This document shows positions 1 through 5,066 of a stretch of 5,066 nucleotides of DNA, one piece after another. Within the stretch, counting starts at the first letter, position 1, and every line of letters begins with the position of its first letter. The stretch lies in NCBI GenBank assembly GCA_947174725.1, contig CAMWKA010000164.1:1-5066 (forward strand), given 5' to 3'. A program made the translations under genes and the position numbers. The stretch comes from an uncultured Lachnospiraceae bacterium (lineage in GTDB: Bacteria; Bacillota; Clostridia; Lachnospirales; Lachnospiraceae). The notes under the pieces are model-generated. The model was not told the origin of the DNA. It saw only the letters and a program-made list of their open reading frames with translations, and searched no databases.

Positions 1-389
1 ATAAATGTTTCATGCTGCTCCGCCGCCTGCTGCATCAGTTCGCCACGGCGGATCACCAGACGAAATCCTGTCTGACAGTCAAAGATCCCTGCCGCCGTCG
101 CCGCACTGACTTCCCCCAAAGAAAATCCTGCTGCCATCTCCGGTTTGATCCCTTTTTCCAAAAGAACCGCTTCCGCTGCCAATTCCATAGCAAACAGACA
201 GGGCTGCGTATTCTTTGTTTCTTTTAATTCTTCCTCTGTCCCCTGAAAGCACTGCGCCATCGTTCCGGGACGAATCTCTTCACATATCTGAAAGATATTT
301 TTTGCAGCATCATACTGTTCATAAAGGTCTTTTCCCATACCAGGATACTGATCTCCCTGACCGGAAAAAACAAATGCTATTCTACCCAT
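1..389 (-). CDS. fabD: FabD, malonyl-CoA:ACP transacylase (N-terminal part, cut by left window edge)
   Basis: This is the first 129 residues of the enzyme that moves malonate from CoA to acyl carrier protein in cytoplasmic type II fatty acid synthesis. Visible family features are the N-terminal FVFSGQG motif with Gln11, which matches the oxyanion-hole Gln, the nucleophile motif GFSLGE with Ser90, and the Arg-Gly pair R115-G116, which matches the malonate-carboxylate-binding Arg. The catalytic His and later Gln would lie beyond the left edge. The ATG at 389-387 is chosen because AAGGAGG lies 8 bases upstream and the protein begins at the usual family position. The start lies inside the end of fabK (13-base overlap), which suggests translational coupling. 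One oddity is Phe89 where many family members have His (GHSxGE). The family call is very secure; only the C-terminus is unseen. Confidence 0.95.
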   Translation of the reverse strand, partial: MGRIAFVFSGQGDQYPGMGKDLYEQYDAAKNIFQICEEIRPGTMAQCFQGTEEELKETKNTQPCLFAMELAAEAVLLEKGIKPEMAAGFSLGEVSAATAAGIFDCQTGFRLVIRRGELMQQAAEQHETF

Positions 390-1321
390 GACGCTGCCCT
401 CCTTAAGATTGGTTCCGCTTCTTCCATCACTTCTCTTACGATCTCAGCAGCGGGCTGCTCTTTTTTCACCATCGCGGCAATCTGTCCCGCAAGGAAACAA
501 CCCTTTTCATTGTCTCCTTCCTGCACTGCCAGCCTGAGCGCCCCTGTTCCAAGAGCTTCCAGTTCCTCATCCGGCATCCCGCCGTATTCCGCTTTGGAAT
601 AATCTCTGGCAAATGGAGTACGGAGACTGCGCACAGGATGTCCCAGCCGCTTTCCCGTCACCATGGTACAAAGATCCGTTGCCTTTAATATCTTTTCTTT
701 ATAGGAAGGATGGATCGAACATTCTTCTGCGCTCAAAAAGCGTGTGCCCATCTGTACGCCGCATGCGCCAAGCATCAGCGCTGCCGCCACGCCTCTGCCG
801 TCAGCAATACCGCCTGCCGCGATCACCGGCAGATCCGTAGCGTCGCAGATCTGCGGAACCAAGACCATCGTGGTCAGCTCACCTACATGACCGCCGCTTT
901 CTCCGCCTTCCGCAATCAACGCTGTCACACCCATCCTTGTCAGCCTTTTTGCCATGGCTACGGAAGCAACGACAGGGATCACCTTGATCCCCGCTTCCTT
1001 CCAGCTTTCTATGTACTTACCGGGATTCCCTGCTCCGGTCGTGACAACATCAGCCTTTTCTTCTACCACGACCCCGGCAACTTCATCCGCAAAAGGACTC
1101 ATCAGCATGATATTCACACCGATTGGTTTTGACGTCATAGACTTTGCAATGCGCAACTGTTCCCTGACATATTCGCCAGGCGCATTGCCTGCAGCTATAA
1201 TTCCAAGACCGCCGCCCTCCGATACCGCGGCAGCAAGCCTGCCATCAGCGATCCACGCCATTCCCCCCTGAAAGACGGGATAGCGGATACCTAATATTTC
1301 ACAAATTTCTGATTTGATCAT
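377..1321 (-). CDS. fabK: FabK, FMN-dependent enoyl-ACP reductase II
   Basis: The 314-residue protein belongs to the NMO/FabK flavoprotein family (TIM barrel) and is close to the roughly 320-residue length of characterised FabK. It reduces enoyl-ACP to acyl-ACP, the last step of each elongation cycle, using FMN and NAD(P)H. Visible motifs are QGGMAWI at residues 18-24, a glycine-rich turn SEGGGLGIIAAGN at 34-46, the EGGESGGHVG segment at 138-147 whose His145 matches the catalytic His of FabK, and the phosphate-binding AAGGIADGRG at 168-177 with GVQMGTRFL at 188-196. Nitronate monooxygenase and related 2-nitropropane dioxygenases share the fold. The position between acpP and fabD makes FabK the better call. 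FabK enzymes as a class are refractory to triclosan, so this synthesis pathway may be too. The start is supported by a modest purine-rich AAGG about 7 bases upstream. Confidence 0.95.
   Translation of the reverse strand: MIKSEICEILGIRYPVFQGGMAWIADGRLAAAVSEGGGLGIIAAGNAPGEYVREQLRIAKSMTSKPIGVNIMLMSPFADEVAGVVVEEKADVVTTGAGNPGKYIESWKEAGIKVIPVVASVAMAKRLTRMGVTALIAEGGESGGHVGELTTMVLVPQICDATDLPVIAAGGIADGRGVAAALMLGACGVQMGTRFLSAEECSIHPSYKEKILKATDLCTMVTGKRLGHPVRSLRTPFARDYSKAEYGGMPDEELEALGTGALRLAVQEGDNEKGCFLAGQIAAMVKKEQPAAEIVREVMEEAEPILRRAASWVE
398..404 (-). promoter_or_regulatory. Ribosome binding site of fabD
   Basis: A perfect AAGGAGG lies 8 bases upstream of the fabD ATG and inside the fabK reading frame. 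It decides the fabD start and shows that fabD can be initiated independently even though it overlaps fabK. Confidence 0.85.
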
Positions 1322-1368
1322 GGTAAAACCTTGCCTTTCCTACCTAATTTTCCTGTGCCAACTTCCAT

Positions 1369-1407
1369 GCCGCAGCTTTGCCACGGCTCACAGACCTTGC
1401 TGTGAAC
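1369..1407 (-). other. Two adjoining potential RNA hairpins in the acpP-fabK gap
   Basis: The 107-base gap between acpP and fabK can fold, on the transcribed strand, into an 8-bp stem (arms 1400-1407 and 1386-1393, six-base loop, one G-U pair). A second 8-bp stem follows at once (arms 1380-1387 and 1369-1376, three-base loop, two G-U pairs). They share bases 1386-1387, so the two full stems would compete at that edge. No uridine run follows, so this is not a classical terminator. A role in mRNA processing or in setting different ACP and FabK levels is inference only. Confidence 0.35.
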
Positions 1408-1428
1408 AATTAGAATCTTTTCTCACAC

Positions 1429-1650
1429 TTATGCCGTCTTGCTCTGGATAAACTTATCAAGATCATCCACTGTCTCAACCTTCTGATCCAGCTCGATCTC
1501 CATGCCGATCTCATCCTCTAAGCTCATCAGCAATTCTACAGTATCCAGGGAATCGATTCCCAGATCCACAAACTTGCTTTCCGGCGTTACTGTAGCTACA
1601 TCACAACCTGTTCTTTCAGCAATGATCTTTGCAATTTTGTCAAAATACAT
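1429..1650 (-). CDS. acpP: Acyl carrier protein
   Basis: This small acidic protein of 73 residues carries acyl intermediates of fatty acid synthesis on a 4'-phosphopantetheine arm. The hallmark [11 protein letters not shown] spans residues 30-40, and Ser34 is the attachment residue. It is followed by the acidic recognition helix ([13 protein letters not shown]), and the length is normal for the family. The frame stays open upstream to an ATG at 1737, but the true start is the ATG at 1650-1648: it has GGAGG 9 bases upstream and gives the canonical N-terminus, whereas the 29 extra residues resemble no ACP sequence. acpP is the first gene of the lipid unit, follows a terminator, and is therefore likely to have its own promoter in 1651-1812. 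The gap to fabK is 107 bases. Confidence 0.97.
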   Translation of the reverse strand: MYFDKIAKIIAERTGCDVATVTPESKFVDLGIDSLDTVELLMSLEDEIGMEIELDQKVETVDDLDKFIQSKTA

Positions 1651-1659
1651 TTTTCTCTT

Positions 1660-1664
1660 CCTCC
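1660..1664 (-). promoter_or_regulatory. Ribosome binding site of acpP
   Basis: GGAGG within GGAGGAAGAG ends 9 bases upstream of the ATG at 1650. It fixes the 73-residue start over the longer in-frame ORF that begins at 1737. Confidence 0.85.
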
Positions 1665-1675
1665 AATATTTGTTT

Positions 1676-1690
1676 TCAGCAGCCCGCTGA
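1676..1690 (-). repeat. Short inverted repeat in acpP leader
   Basis: Arms TCAGC (1676-1680) and GCTGA (1686-1690) flank a five-base spacer. The element lies between the 17-bp palindrome and the acpP ribosome binding site. The stem is only 5 bp, so by itself it is weak; it is listed because it sits beside other inverted repeats. Confidence 0.3.
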
Positions 1691-1694
1691 CCCC

Positions 1695-1711
1695 TGTCTG
1701 CCGGGCAGACA
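1695..1711. promoter_or_regulatory. 17-bp palindrome upstream of acpP (candidate operator or leader hairpin)
   Basis: TGTCTGCCGGGCAGACA is a perfect inverted repeat of 8-base arms around one central base. Its near edge is 45 bases upstream of the acpP start codon. As DNA it has the shape of a dimeric repressor site. As RNA it could form a 7-bp stem with a three-base loop. I do not recognise the sequence as a known fatty-acid regulator site (it does not resemble the AT-rich FabT or FapR operators), so the role is inferred from symmetry and position. Confidence 0.45.
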
Positions 1712-1738
1712 TATCCGCTCTGCCGCCTGTTTTCCATT

Positions 1739-1759
1739 CTATGATTTTCAGATTCATAG
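1739..1759. repeat. Interrupted inverted repeat CTATGA-N9-TCATAG
   Basis: Six-base arms at 1739-1744 and 1754-1759 are separated by nine AT-rich bases, and the element directly adjoins the 11-bp tandem repeats. On the minus strand it contains TAGAAT, which resembles a -10 box, but no matching -35 lies 16-18 bases upstream. It could be an operator half-site pair or chance. Confidence 0.3.
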
Positions 1760-1760
1760 G

Positions 1761-1789
1761 GCGTTCCTTTAGCGTTCCTTTAGCGTTCC
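1761..1789. repeat. 11-bp tandem direct repeat (2.6 copies) upstream of acpP
   Basis: On the plus strand the unit GCGTTCCTTTA occurs at 1761-1771 and 1772-1782 without mismatch, followed by the partial copy GCGTTCC at 1783-1789. On the transcribed strand this gives three GGAACGC blocks spaced 11 bp apart. That is close to one helical turn, so the blocks would lie on one face of the DNA. The element sits between the terminator of the upstream gene and the acpP leader, where the promoter should be, and could be a binding array for a regulator. I recognise no specific regulator. Confidence 0.6.
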
Positions 1790-1802
1790 ATATTTTGTAA
1801 AA

Positions 1803-1835
1803 CATCAAAAACGCCCGACATTTTTAATGTCGGGC
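1803..1835 (-). terminator. Intrinsic terminator after the Memo/AMMECR1 gene
   Basis: A perfect 10-bp stem (arms 1813-1822 and 1826-1835, GCCCGACATT against AATGTCGGGC, three-base loop) starts 5 bases past the TAA at 1843-1841. On the minus strand it is followed by GTTTTTGATGTTTT. The other side also carries a T-run (1837-1842), so it could stop transcription in both directions. It insulates the acpP-fabK-fabD unit from the upstream genes. Confidence 0.88.
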
Positions 1836-1840
1836 ATTTT

Positions 1841-3226
1841 TTAATGTCTAGTGACCTCAAACCTCTCCAGTTCCACATCCTCATCATCCTCCCGGATGCC
1901 CGCCTTCTGCTTCGCAATGGCAACCTGATCAGCAACCGTATCCACACCCTCCAGATTCGGAAGCAGCAATCCTCTCTTACTTCCTTTTGTCACAATCACC
2001 CCATACCGTTTCACATCCAGTTCCGCAGCAGAAGTAATCCTCTCCGCCTCTCCAAGCACATCCACGCTGAGCGTCAGATATTTTAATTCCTCCGGTCCGA
2101 TCGGTGAAAACCGCGGATCTCTGGAAGACGCACTGACCGCATTTTCGATGATCTCCTCCGCGATACTGCCATAGACCGGAGCTATCGTCCCAATACATCC
2201 TCGCAGTTTCCCCTGCTTCTTGATCGAGACAAAAACACCGGCGCGCTGCTCATACATTTCCTTACTCAGATCCTCCGGAACTGCGGGTCTTTTTCCCGTA
2301 CGAACATATGCTTCTACCGTACTGTGAGCCAGTCTGACGTACGTATCCTCTTTTGCGCGCTGCTCTGCAAGTTTTTCCATCAGCACCGCCTCAAACCGAT
2401 CTGCAAAATTCCGCCCCTCATCCTGCCCCTGCGCTTCATAGGTGCAGATTCCATAACCCACGCCAAAAGGACCTTCATAGGAAAGACACTCTGACACAAC
2501 TGCCGTCCTATCCAATGCGCCAGCCATGATCGTAAAGGAACGGTGTCCGCACTCACCCGCGCTATTTAAGAAATCCTCCGAAAAATCAAAAAGCTCCTCA
2601 AATGCCGCCCTGCCCATCACGTCCATGATACGGCGGTCATACTCCGGTCCCTCCTTTTGATATCCATATGGTCCGTCTTCCTTTAGGCGGTGGGATAAAT
2701 CTCCGCTTCCGATCACTACAGCGTTTCTGCCAAGACCTGCAGCCGCTTCTTTGATACATTTTCCCAACTCATAATGCTTGAATAAGGACTCTCCGGACAG
2801 ACCTATCCGCACAAGCCGGTAGTTCCTCAAATACTGATTGACAAAATATAGCGGCACCATCGTCCCATGATCCAACCGCTTATCCCGCTCTCCCATCGTT
2901 CCTGCCGGAAGATGACGCGCCTCCGCCAGCCTGCACAATTCCTGCACAAATTCCGTATCATAAGACAGCTCCATTTTGACCTCTGCCGCATGAAACTGCG
3001 AAAAATCACCGACAGCGCCATTCCCGGGTGAAATATGAAAATAATCCGCATACATCACCTGATGCGGCGAAACCAGCACAATCGTATCCGGCTGATATGC
3101 TCCGATCTTCTCTGACGCCCCATGATACGCCTCCACCGTCTTCTGTATCTTCTTTTCTTCCCCCCTGCCGATCTCCGGTACGATCAACGGCGGATGAGGA
3201 AGCATGACCCCTGCTGTTATTCCCAT
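1841..3226 (-). CDS. Memo/class III extradiol dioxygenase-like domain fused to AMMECR1 domain (AmmeMemoRadiSam-type protein)
   Basis: The 461-residue protein has two parts. Residues about 1-265 resemble the LigB/Memo fold: PHPPLIVPEIG with His11, VSPHQ with His55, LDHG with His120, GSGDLSH with His179, and GECGHR around Glu225/Cys226. These are positions of the kind that bind metal in extradiol dioxygenases and Memo. Residues about 294-461 are an AMMECR1 domain with the signature LRGCIGTI at 341-348, then SSRDPRF and GLLLPNLEGV. Both domains belong to the AmmeMemoRadiSam gene system, in which they co-occur with a radical SAM enzyme; the reaction is not established. Here they form one polypeptide, and no radical SAM gene adjoins within the window. 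There is no signal peptide, so it is probably cytoplasmic. The ATG has AAAGGAAGGG 9 bases upstream. The gene ends at a terminator, lies 70 bases after the LRR gene, and may be cotranscribed with it. Confidence 0.9.
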   Translation of the reverse strand: MGITAGVMLPHPPLIVPEIGRGEEKKIQKTVEAYHGASEKIGAYQPDTIVLVSPHQVMYADYFHISPGNGAVGDFSQFHAAEVKMELSYDTEFVQELCRLAEARHLPAGTMGERDKRLDHGTMVPLYFVNQYLRNYRLVRIGLSGESLFKHYELGKCIKEAAAGLGRNAVVIGSGDLSHRLKEDGPYGYQKEGPEYDRRIMDVMGRAAFEELFDFSEDFLNSAGECGHRSFTIMAGALDRTAVVSECLSYEGPFGVGYGICTYEAQGQDEGRNFADRFEAVLMEKLAEQRAKEDTYVRLAHSTVEAYVRTGKRPAVPEDLSKEMYEQRAGVFVSIKKQGKLRGCIGTIAPVYGSIAEEIIENAVSASSRDPRFSPIGPEELKYLTLSVDVLGEAERITSAAELDVKRYGVIVTKGSKRGLLLPNLEGVDTVADQVAIAKQKAGIREDDEDVELERFEVTRH

Positions 3227-3235
3227 AATAACTAT

Positions 3236-3245
3236 CCCTTCCTTT
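3236..3245 (-). promoter_or_regulatory. Ribosome binding site of the Memo/AMMECR1 gene
   Basis: AAAGGAAGGG ends 9 bases upstream of the ATG at 3226-3224. It supports that start, which also places the conserved PHPPL motif at the usual extreme N-terminus. Confidence 0.7.
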
Positions 3246-3250
3246 CCGTA

Positions 3251-3276
3251 ACCTGCGAATTAATGCTGCCGCAGGT
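3251..3276 (-). other. Weak inverted repeat in the gap between LRR and Memo/AMMECR1 genes
   Basis: Arms ACCTGCG (3251-3257) and CGCAGGT (3270-3276) form a 7-bp stem with a 12-base loop in the 70-base gap. No T-run follows on the minus strand, so I do not call it a terminator. Read-through from the LRR gene into the next gene is plausible. Confidence 0.3.
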
Positions 3277-3296
3277 ACAATCTAACTTCCCTTTTC

Positions 3297-4634
3297 CTAC
3301 TGCTTGACCCAGACGATATTCTGCGCACTCCACCTGTCGCTAGCACTATCGATATAGGACTCAAGCACATCGTTACTATAATAAATAATCATATCTCTGC
3401 AGCCATCAAATACCCCGTCTCCAATACTGGTTACGCTGTCTGGTATCGTGATTTCTGCCAAGGCGCTACAATCCTTAAATGCAGAATCACCAATGTCCGT
3501 TACGCTATCTGGTATTGTGATTTTTGTTAAACTATAACAAAAATAAAATGCCTCATCGCCAATGCTCGTTACGCTGTCCGGTATCGCGATTTCCGTTAAA
3601 CTATCACAATAATAAAATGCCCTATCGCCAATGCTCGTTACGCTGTCTGGTATCGTAATTTTTGTTAAACTACGACACTCATAAAATGCACTATTACCAA
3701 TGCTGTTTATAGTATTCGGCAGCGTAATTTCCGTTAAATTTTGACAATTTTCAAATGCAGCATTGCCGATGCTCATTATACCTTCTGGTATTGTTATCTC
3801 CGTCAACCAGTTACACCCAGCAAGCGCACCAGTACCAATGCTTGCTATAGCGCCGTCCGGTATCGTAATTTCCATCAAACCACTGCAGTCCCAAAATGCT
3901 CCTAGACCAATGCTTGTTACACTATCTGGTATCATGATTTTCGTTAAACTGTGGCACTCATTAAATGCAAAATTACCGATGTCTGTTACGCTACCTGGTA
4001 TCGTAATCTCCGTCAGACTGCTGCAACCGGAAAATGCTCTTTTGCCAATACTTGTTACGCCATTTGGTATCACAATATCACGTAAGCCTCTACAATCGTG
4101 AAATACGCCCTCGTTAATTATAGTCAGGGAATCCGGCAATATGATTTCTCCCAAACTGCTGCAACACGCAAATGCGTTTTCACCAATGCAGGTCAGAGAG
4201 GACGGCAATATGATTTCTCTCAAACTGCTGCATTTCCAAAATGCCCAATCACCAATGCAGGTCAGAGAGGACGGCAGGACGATCTCCTTCATGCTTCCAC
4301 AGTAATCAAACGCTGCGGCCCCGATACTCGTTACTCCTTCATCAAGAATGACACAACCTATCTGATTCTGCAAGCTATACCATGGTGGCTTGCCCGTAGT
4401 AGTATAATGTTTATACTCATCCATTTCACCTGTACCTGTAACGACAAGGATTCCCTCTTTATAGTACCATTCCAGATTTTTACCACATATGCCACTTTCT
4501 TCCGGCGCTTCCATGGTACTCCGTATCATATTTGGTACATAAGCGCCCATCAAATAATTTACGCCTAAGAGAATCGCCGCTATAGCTATCACTGCTATGA
4601 TTGTAATCAATGTTATAACTTTATTCTTTTTCAT
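3297..4634 (-). CDS. BspA-like leucine-rich-repeat protein, membrane-anchored
   Basis: The 445-residue protein starts MKKNK, followed by a hydrophobic segment at about 6-25. This is probably an uncleaved signal anchor that places the rest outside the cell, since no clear signal-peptidase or lipobox site is seen. Residues 47-95 form the short domain common at the N-terminus of such proteins in gut Clostridia (SGICGKNLEWYY, VTGTGEM, PPWYS). Fourteen LRR_5/BspA-type repeats follow (96-415), with consensus xIPDSVTSIGxxAFxxCxxLTEI and a Cys in every unit. All are 23 residues except unit 8, which has 24 (257-280). A capping tail (416-445) ends WSAQNIVWVKQ. Such repeats usually mediate binding to host or microbial surfaces; the ligand here is unknown. 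The start has AAAGGGG 6 bases upstream. It is a tandem paralogue of the gene at 4704-5066. Confidence 0.93.
   Translation of the reverse strand: MKKNKVITLITIIAVIAIAAILLGVNYLMGAYVPNMIRSTMEAPEESGICGKNLEWYYKEGILVVTGTGEMDEYKHYTTTGKPPWYSLQNQIGCVILDEGVTSIGAAAFDYCGSMKEIVLPSSLTCIGDWAFWKCSSLREIILPSSLTCIGENAFACCSSLGEIILPDSLTIINEGVFHDCRGLRDIVIPNGVTSIGKRAFSGCSSLTEITIPGSVTDIGNFAFNECHSLTKIMIPDSVTSIGLGAFWDCSGLMEITIPDGAIASIGTGALAGCNWLTEITIPEGIMSIGNAAFENCQNLTEITLPNTINSIGNSAFYECRSLTKITIPDSVTSIGDRAFYYCDSLTEIAIPDSVTSIGDEAFYFCYSLTKITIPDSVTDIGDSAFKDCSALAEITIPDSVTSIGDGVFDGCRDMIIYYSNDVLESYIDSASDRWSAQNIVWVKQ
3390..4349 (-). repeat. Intragenic 69-bp tandem repeats encoding 14 LRR units
   Basis: This tract encodes LRR residues 96-415 with a period of 69 bp (72 bp in unit 8). 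Two sequence classes are visible: units 2-4, nearer the N-terminus, read LPSSLTCIG or a variant, and units 11-14 read IPDSVTSIG or IPDSVTDIG. Neighbouring units share long exact DNA. For example, 28 bases are identical at 4180-4207 and 4249-4276, exactly 69 apart. This indicates recent duplication or gene conversion, and the copy number is likely to vary among strains. Confidence 0.9.
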
Positions 4635-4640
4635 CCTGCA

Positions 4641-4647
4641 CCCCTTT
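4641..4647 (-). promoter_or_regulatory. Ribosome binding site of the complete LRR gene
   Basis: AAAGGGG lies 6 bases upstream of the ATG at 4634-4632. It supports the start that gives a lysine-rich N-terminus before the membrane segment. Confidence 0.65.
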
Positions 4648-4655
4648 GTATCCTT

Positions 4656-4664
4656 ATTTTAACA
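4656..4664 (-). promoter_or_regulatory. Possible extended -10 promoter element for the complete LRR gene
   Basis: On the minus strand TGTTAAAAT matches the extended -10 pattern TGnTATAAT with one mismatch in the hexamer. It lies in the 69-base gap between the two LRR genes. No convincing -35 hexamer is found at 16-18 bases, and the implied leader is very short. Cotranscription from the upstream paralogue is an equally good explanation, because I see no terminator in this gap. Confidence 0.2.
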
Positions 4665-4703
4665 TCTGTATTTCCTTCCGCGTTGAAAAGCGGTAATTCC
4701 TTC

Positions 4704-5066
4704 TTACTGCTTAACCCAGACGATATTCTGCGCACTCCAATCGCTGCTATGTTCGTCGATATAGGAATCAAGCGCATTGCCGCTATAATAAATAGTCATA
4801 TAGCTGCAATCATAAAATACATCATCACCAATACTCGTTACGCTATCCGGTATCGTAAGTTCCGTTAAGCTACTACAACTCCTGAATGCATTCTCGCCAA
4901 TCCACGTTACAGAGTCGGGTATTGTAATCTCCCTCAGATTGTAGCAATCCTTAAATACGCCATTGCCTATTCTTGTTATGCTATCAGATAACGTAATTTT
5001 CGTCAGACCGCTACATTCCCAAAATGCATAATCACCGATGCTTGTTACGCTATCCGGTATCGTGAT
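4704..5066 (-). CDS. Second BspA-like leucine-rich-repeat protein (C-terminal part, cut by right window edge)
   Basis: The reading frame is open from the right edge to the TAA at 4706-4704 and gives the last 120 residues. It holds about four full LRR_5 units and the start of the cap. The units have the pattern ITIPDSVTSIGDYAFWECSG with a Cys in each, then a tail running from YYSGNALDSYIDE to WSAQNIVWVKQ. The tail matches that of the next gene almost residue for residue, so the two are tandem paralogues with stop codons 1407 bases apart. The N-terminus and membrane anchor lie outside the window; a similar anchored surface protein is inferred. It lies 69 bases upstream of the complete paralogue, with no clear terminator between them, so they may share a transcript. 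Confidence 0.92.
   Translation of the reverse strand: MTIPDSVTSIGDYAFWECSGLTKITLSDSITRIGNGVFKDCYNLREITIPDSVTWIGENAFRSCSSLTELTIPDSVTSIGDDVFYDCSYMTIYYSGNALDSYIDEHSSDWSAQNIVWVKQ

Noticed and set aside
613..1271. Overlapping plus-strand ORFs opposite fabK
   Set aside because: They are opposite-strand shadows of a well-supported FabK coding sequence, with no domain or ribosome binding site evidence.
1651..1737. N-terminal extension of acpP by 29 residues to the ATG at 1737
   Set aside because: It has no ACP similarity and lacks a clear ribosome binding site, and the internal ATG at 1650 has GGAGG at good spacing and gives a standard ACP.
1596..1757. A possible 53-residue leader ORF (ATG at 1757) overlapping the acpP start in another frame, preceded by AAAGGA
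   Set aside because: Most of it is explained by leader repeats and the acpP coding strand, it has no recognisable domain, and the weak ribosome-site match falls inside the 11-bp repeat. Kept only as a remote possibility.
3390..4349. Regular spaced repeats that could suggest a CRISPR array
   Set aside because: The units are in frame, imperfect and contiguous at 69 bp, and they encode LRR_5 repeats. There are no short identical repeats separated by unique spacers.
3763..4568. Long plus-strand open frames opposite the LRR gene
   Set aside because: They are antisense shadows of the 69-bp repeats; a period divisible by three keeps stop codons out of several frames. Their products are low-complexity repeats without a start signal.
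4680..4696. Possible terminator between the two LRR genes (short CCGC/GCGG inverted repeat)
   Set aside because: The stem is only 4 bp with no T-run after it, too weak to call.

Overview
The window looks like chromosomal DNA from an anaerobic Firmicute, most likely a Clostridia/Lachnospiraceae gut bacterium. This rests on protein character, not a database match. The pointers are a compact type II fatty-acid synthesis cluster in the order acpP-fabK-fabD with FabK as the enoyl reductase, a fused Memo/AMMECR1 protein, BspA-like leucine-rich-repeat surface proteins, and strong AGGAGG-type ribosome binding sites. Every credible gene is on the minus strand, so transcription runs from high to low coordinates.

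In transcription order the layout is as follows. (1) 5066-4704 is the C-terminal end of a BspA-like LRR protein cut by the window edge. (2) 4634-3297 is a complete, tandem paralogue of it: an N-terminal membrane anchor, a short N-terminal domain, 14 repeats of about 23 residues, and a C-terminal tail nearly identical to that of its neighbour. (3) 3226-1841 is a two-domain protein with a class III extradiol-dioxygenase/Memo-like domain fused to an AMMECR1 domain. It ends at a strong hairpin terminator (about 1803-1835). (4) 1812-1651 is a leader/control region rich in repeats and palindromes. (5) 1650-1429 is acyl carrier protein. (6) 1321-377 is FabK. (7) 389-1 is the N-terminal 129 residues of FabD, cut by the left edge.

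The right half (LRR pair plus Memo/AMMECR1) is separated from the lipid operon by the terminator. acpP, fabK and fabD form one unit: ACP carries the growing acyl chain, FabD loads malonate onto ACP, and FabK carries out the final reduction of each elongation cycle. fabK and fabD overlap by 13 bases. The rest of the cluster (normally fabG, fabF, accB, fabZ, accC, accD, accA) would be expected beyond the left edge.

The most interesting material is the region upstream of acpP. It holds an 11-bp tandem repeat at roughly one-helical-turn spacing, a 17-bp near-perfect palindrome and two weaker inverted repeats. Also notable are the Memo-AMMECR1 fusion with no radical SAM partner beside it, and the tandem LRR paralogues with recombination-prone 69-bp units. 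I see no RNA genes, CRISPR arrays, insertion sequences or phage genes. No gene-free stretch exceeds 300 bases.
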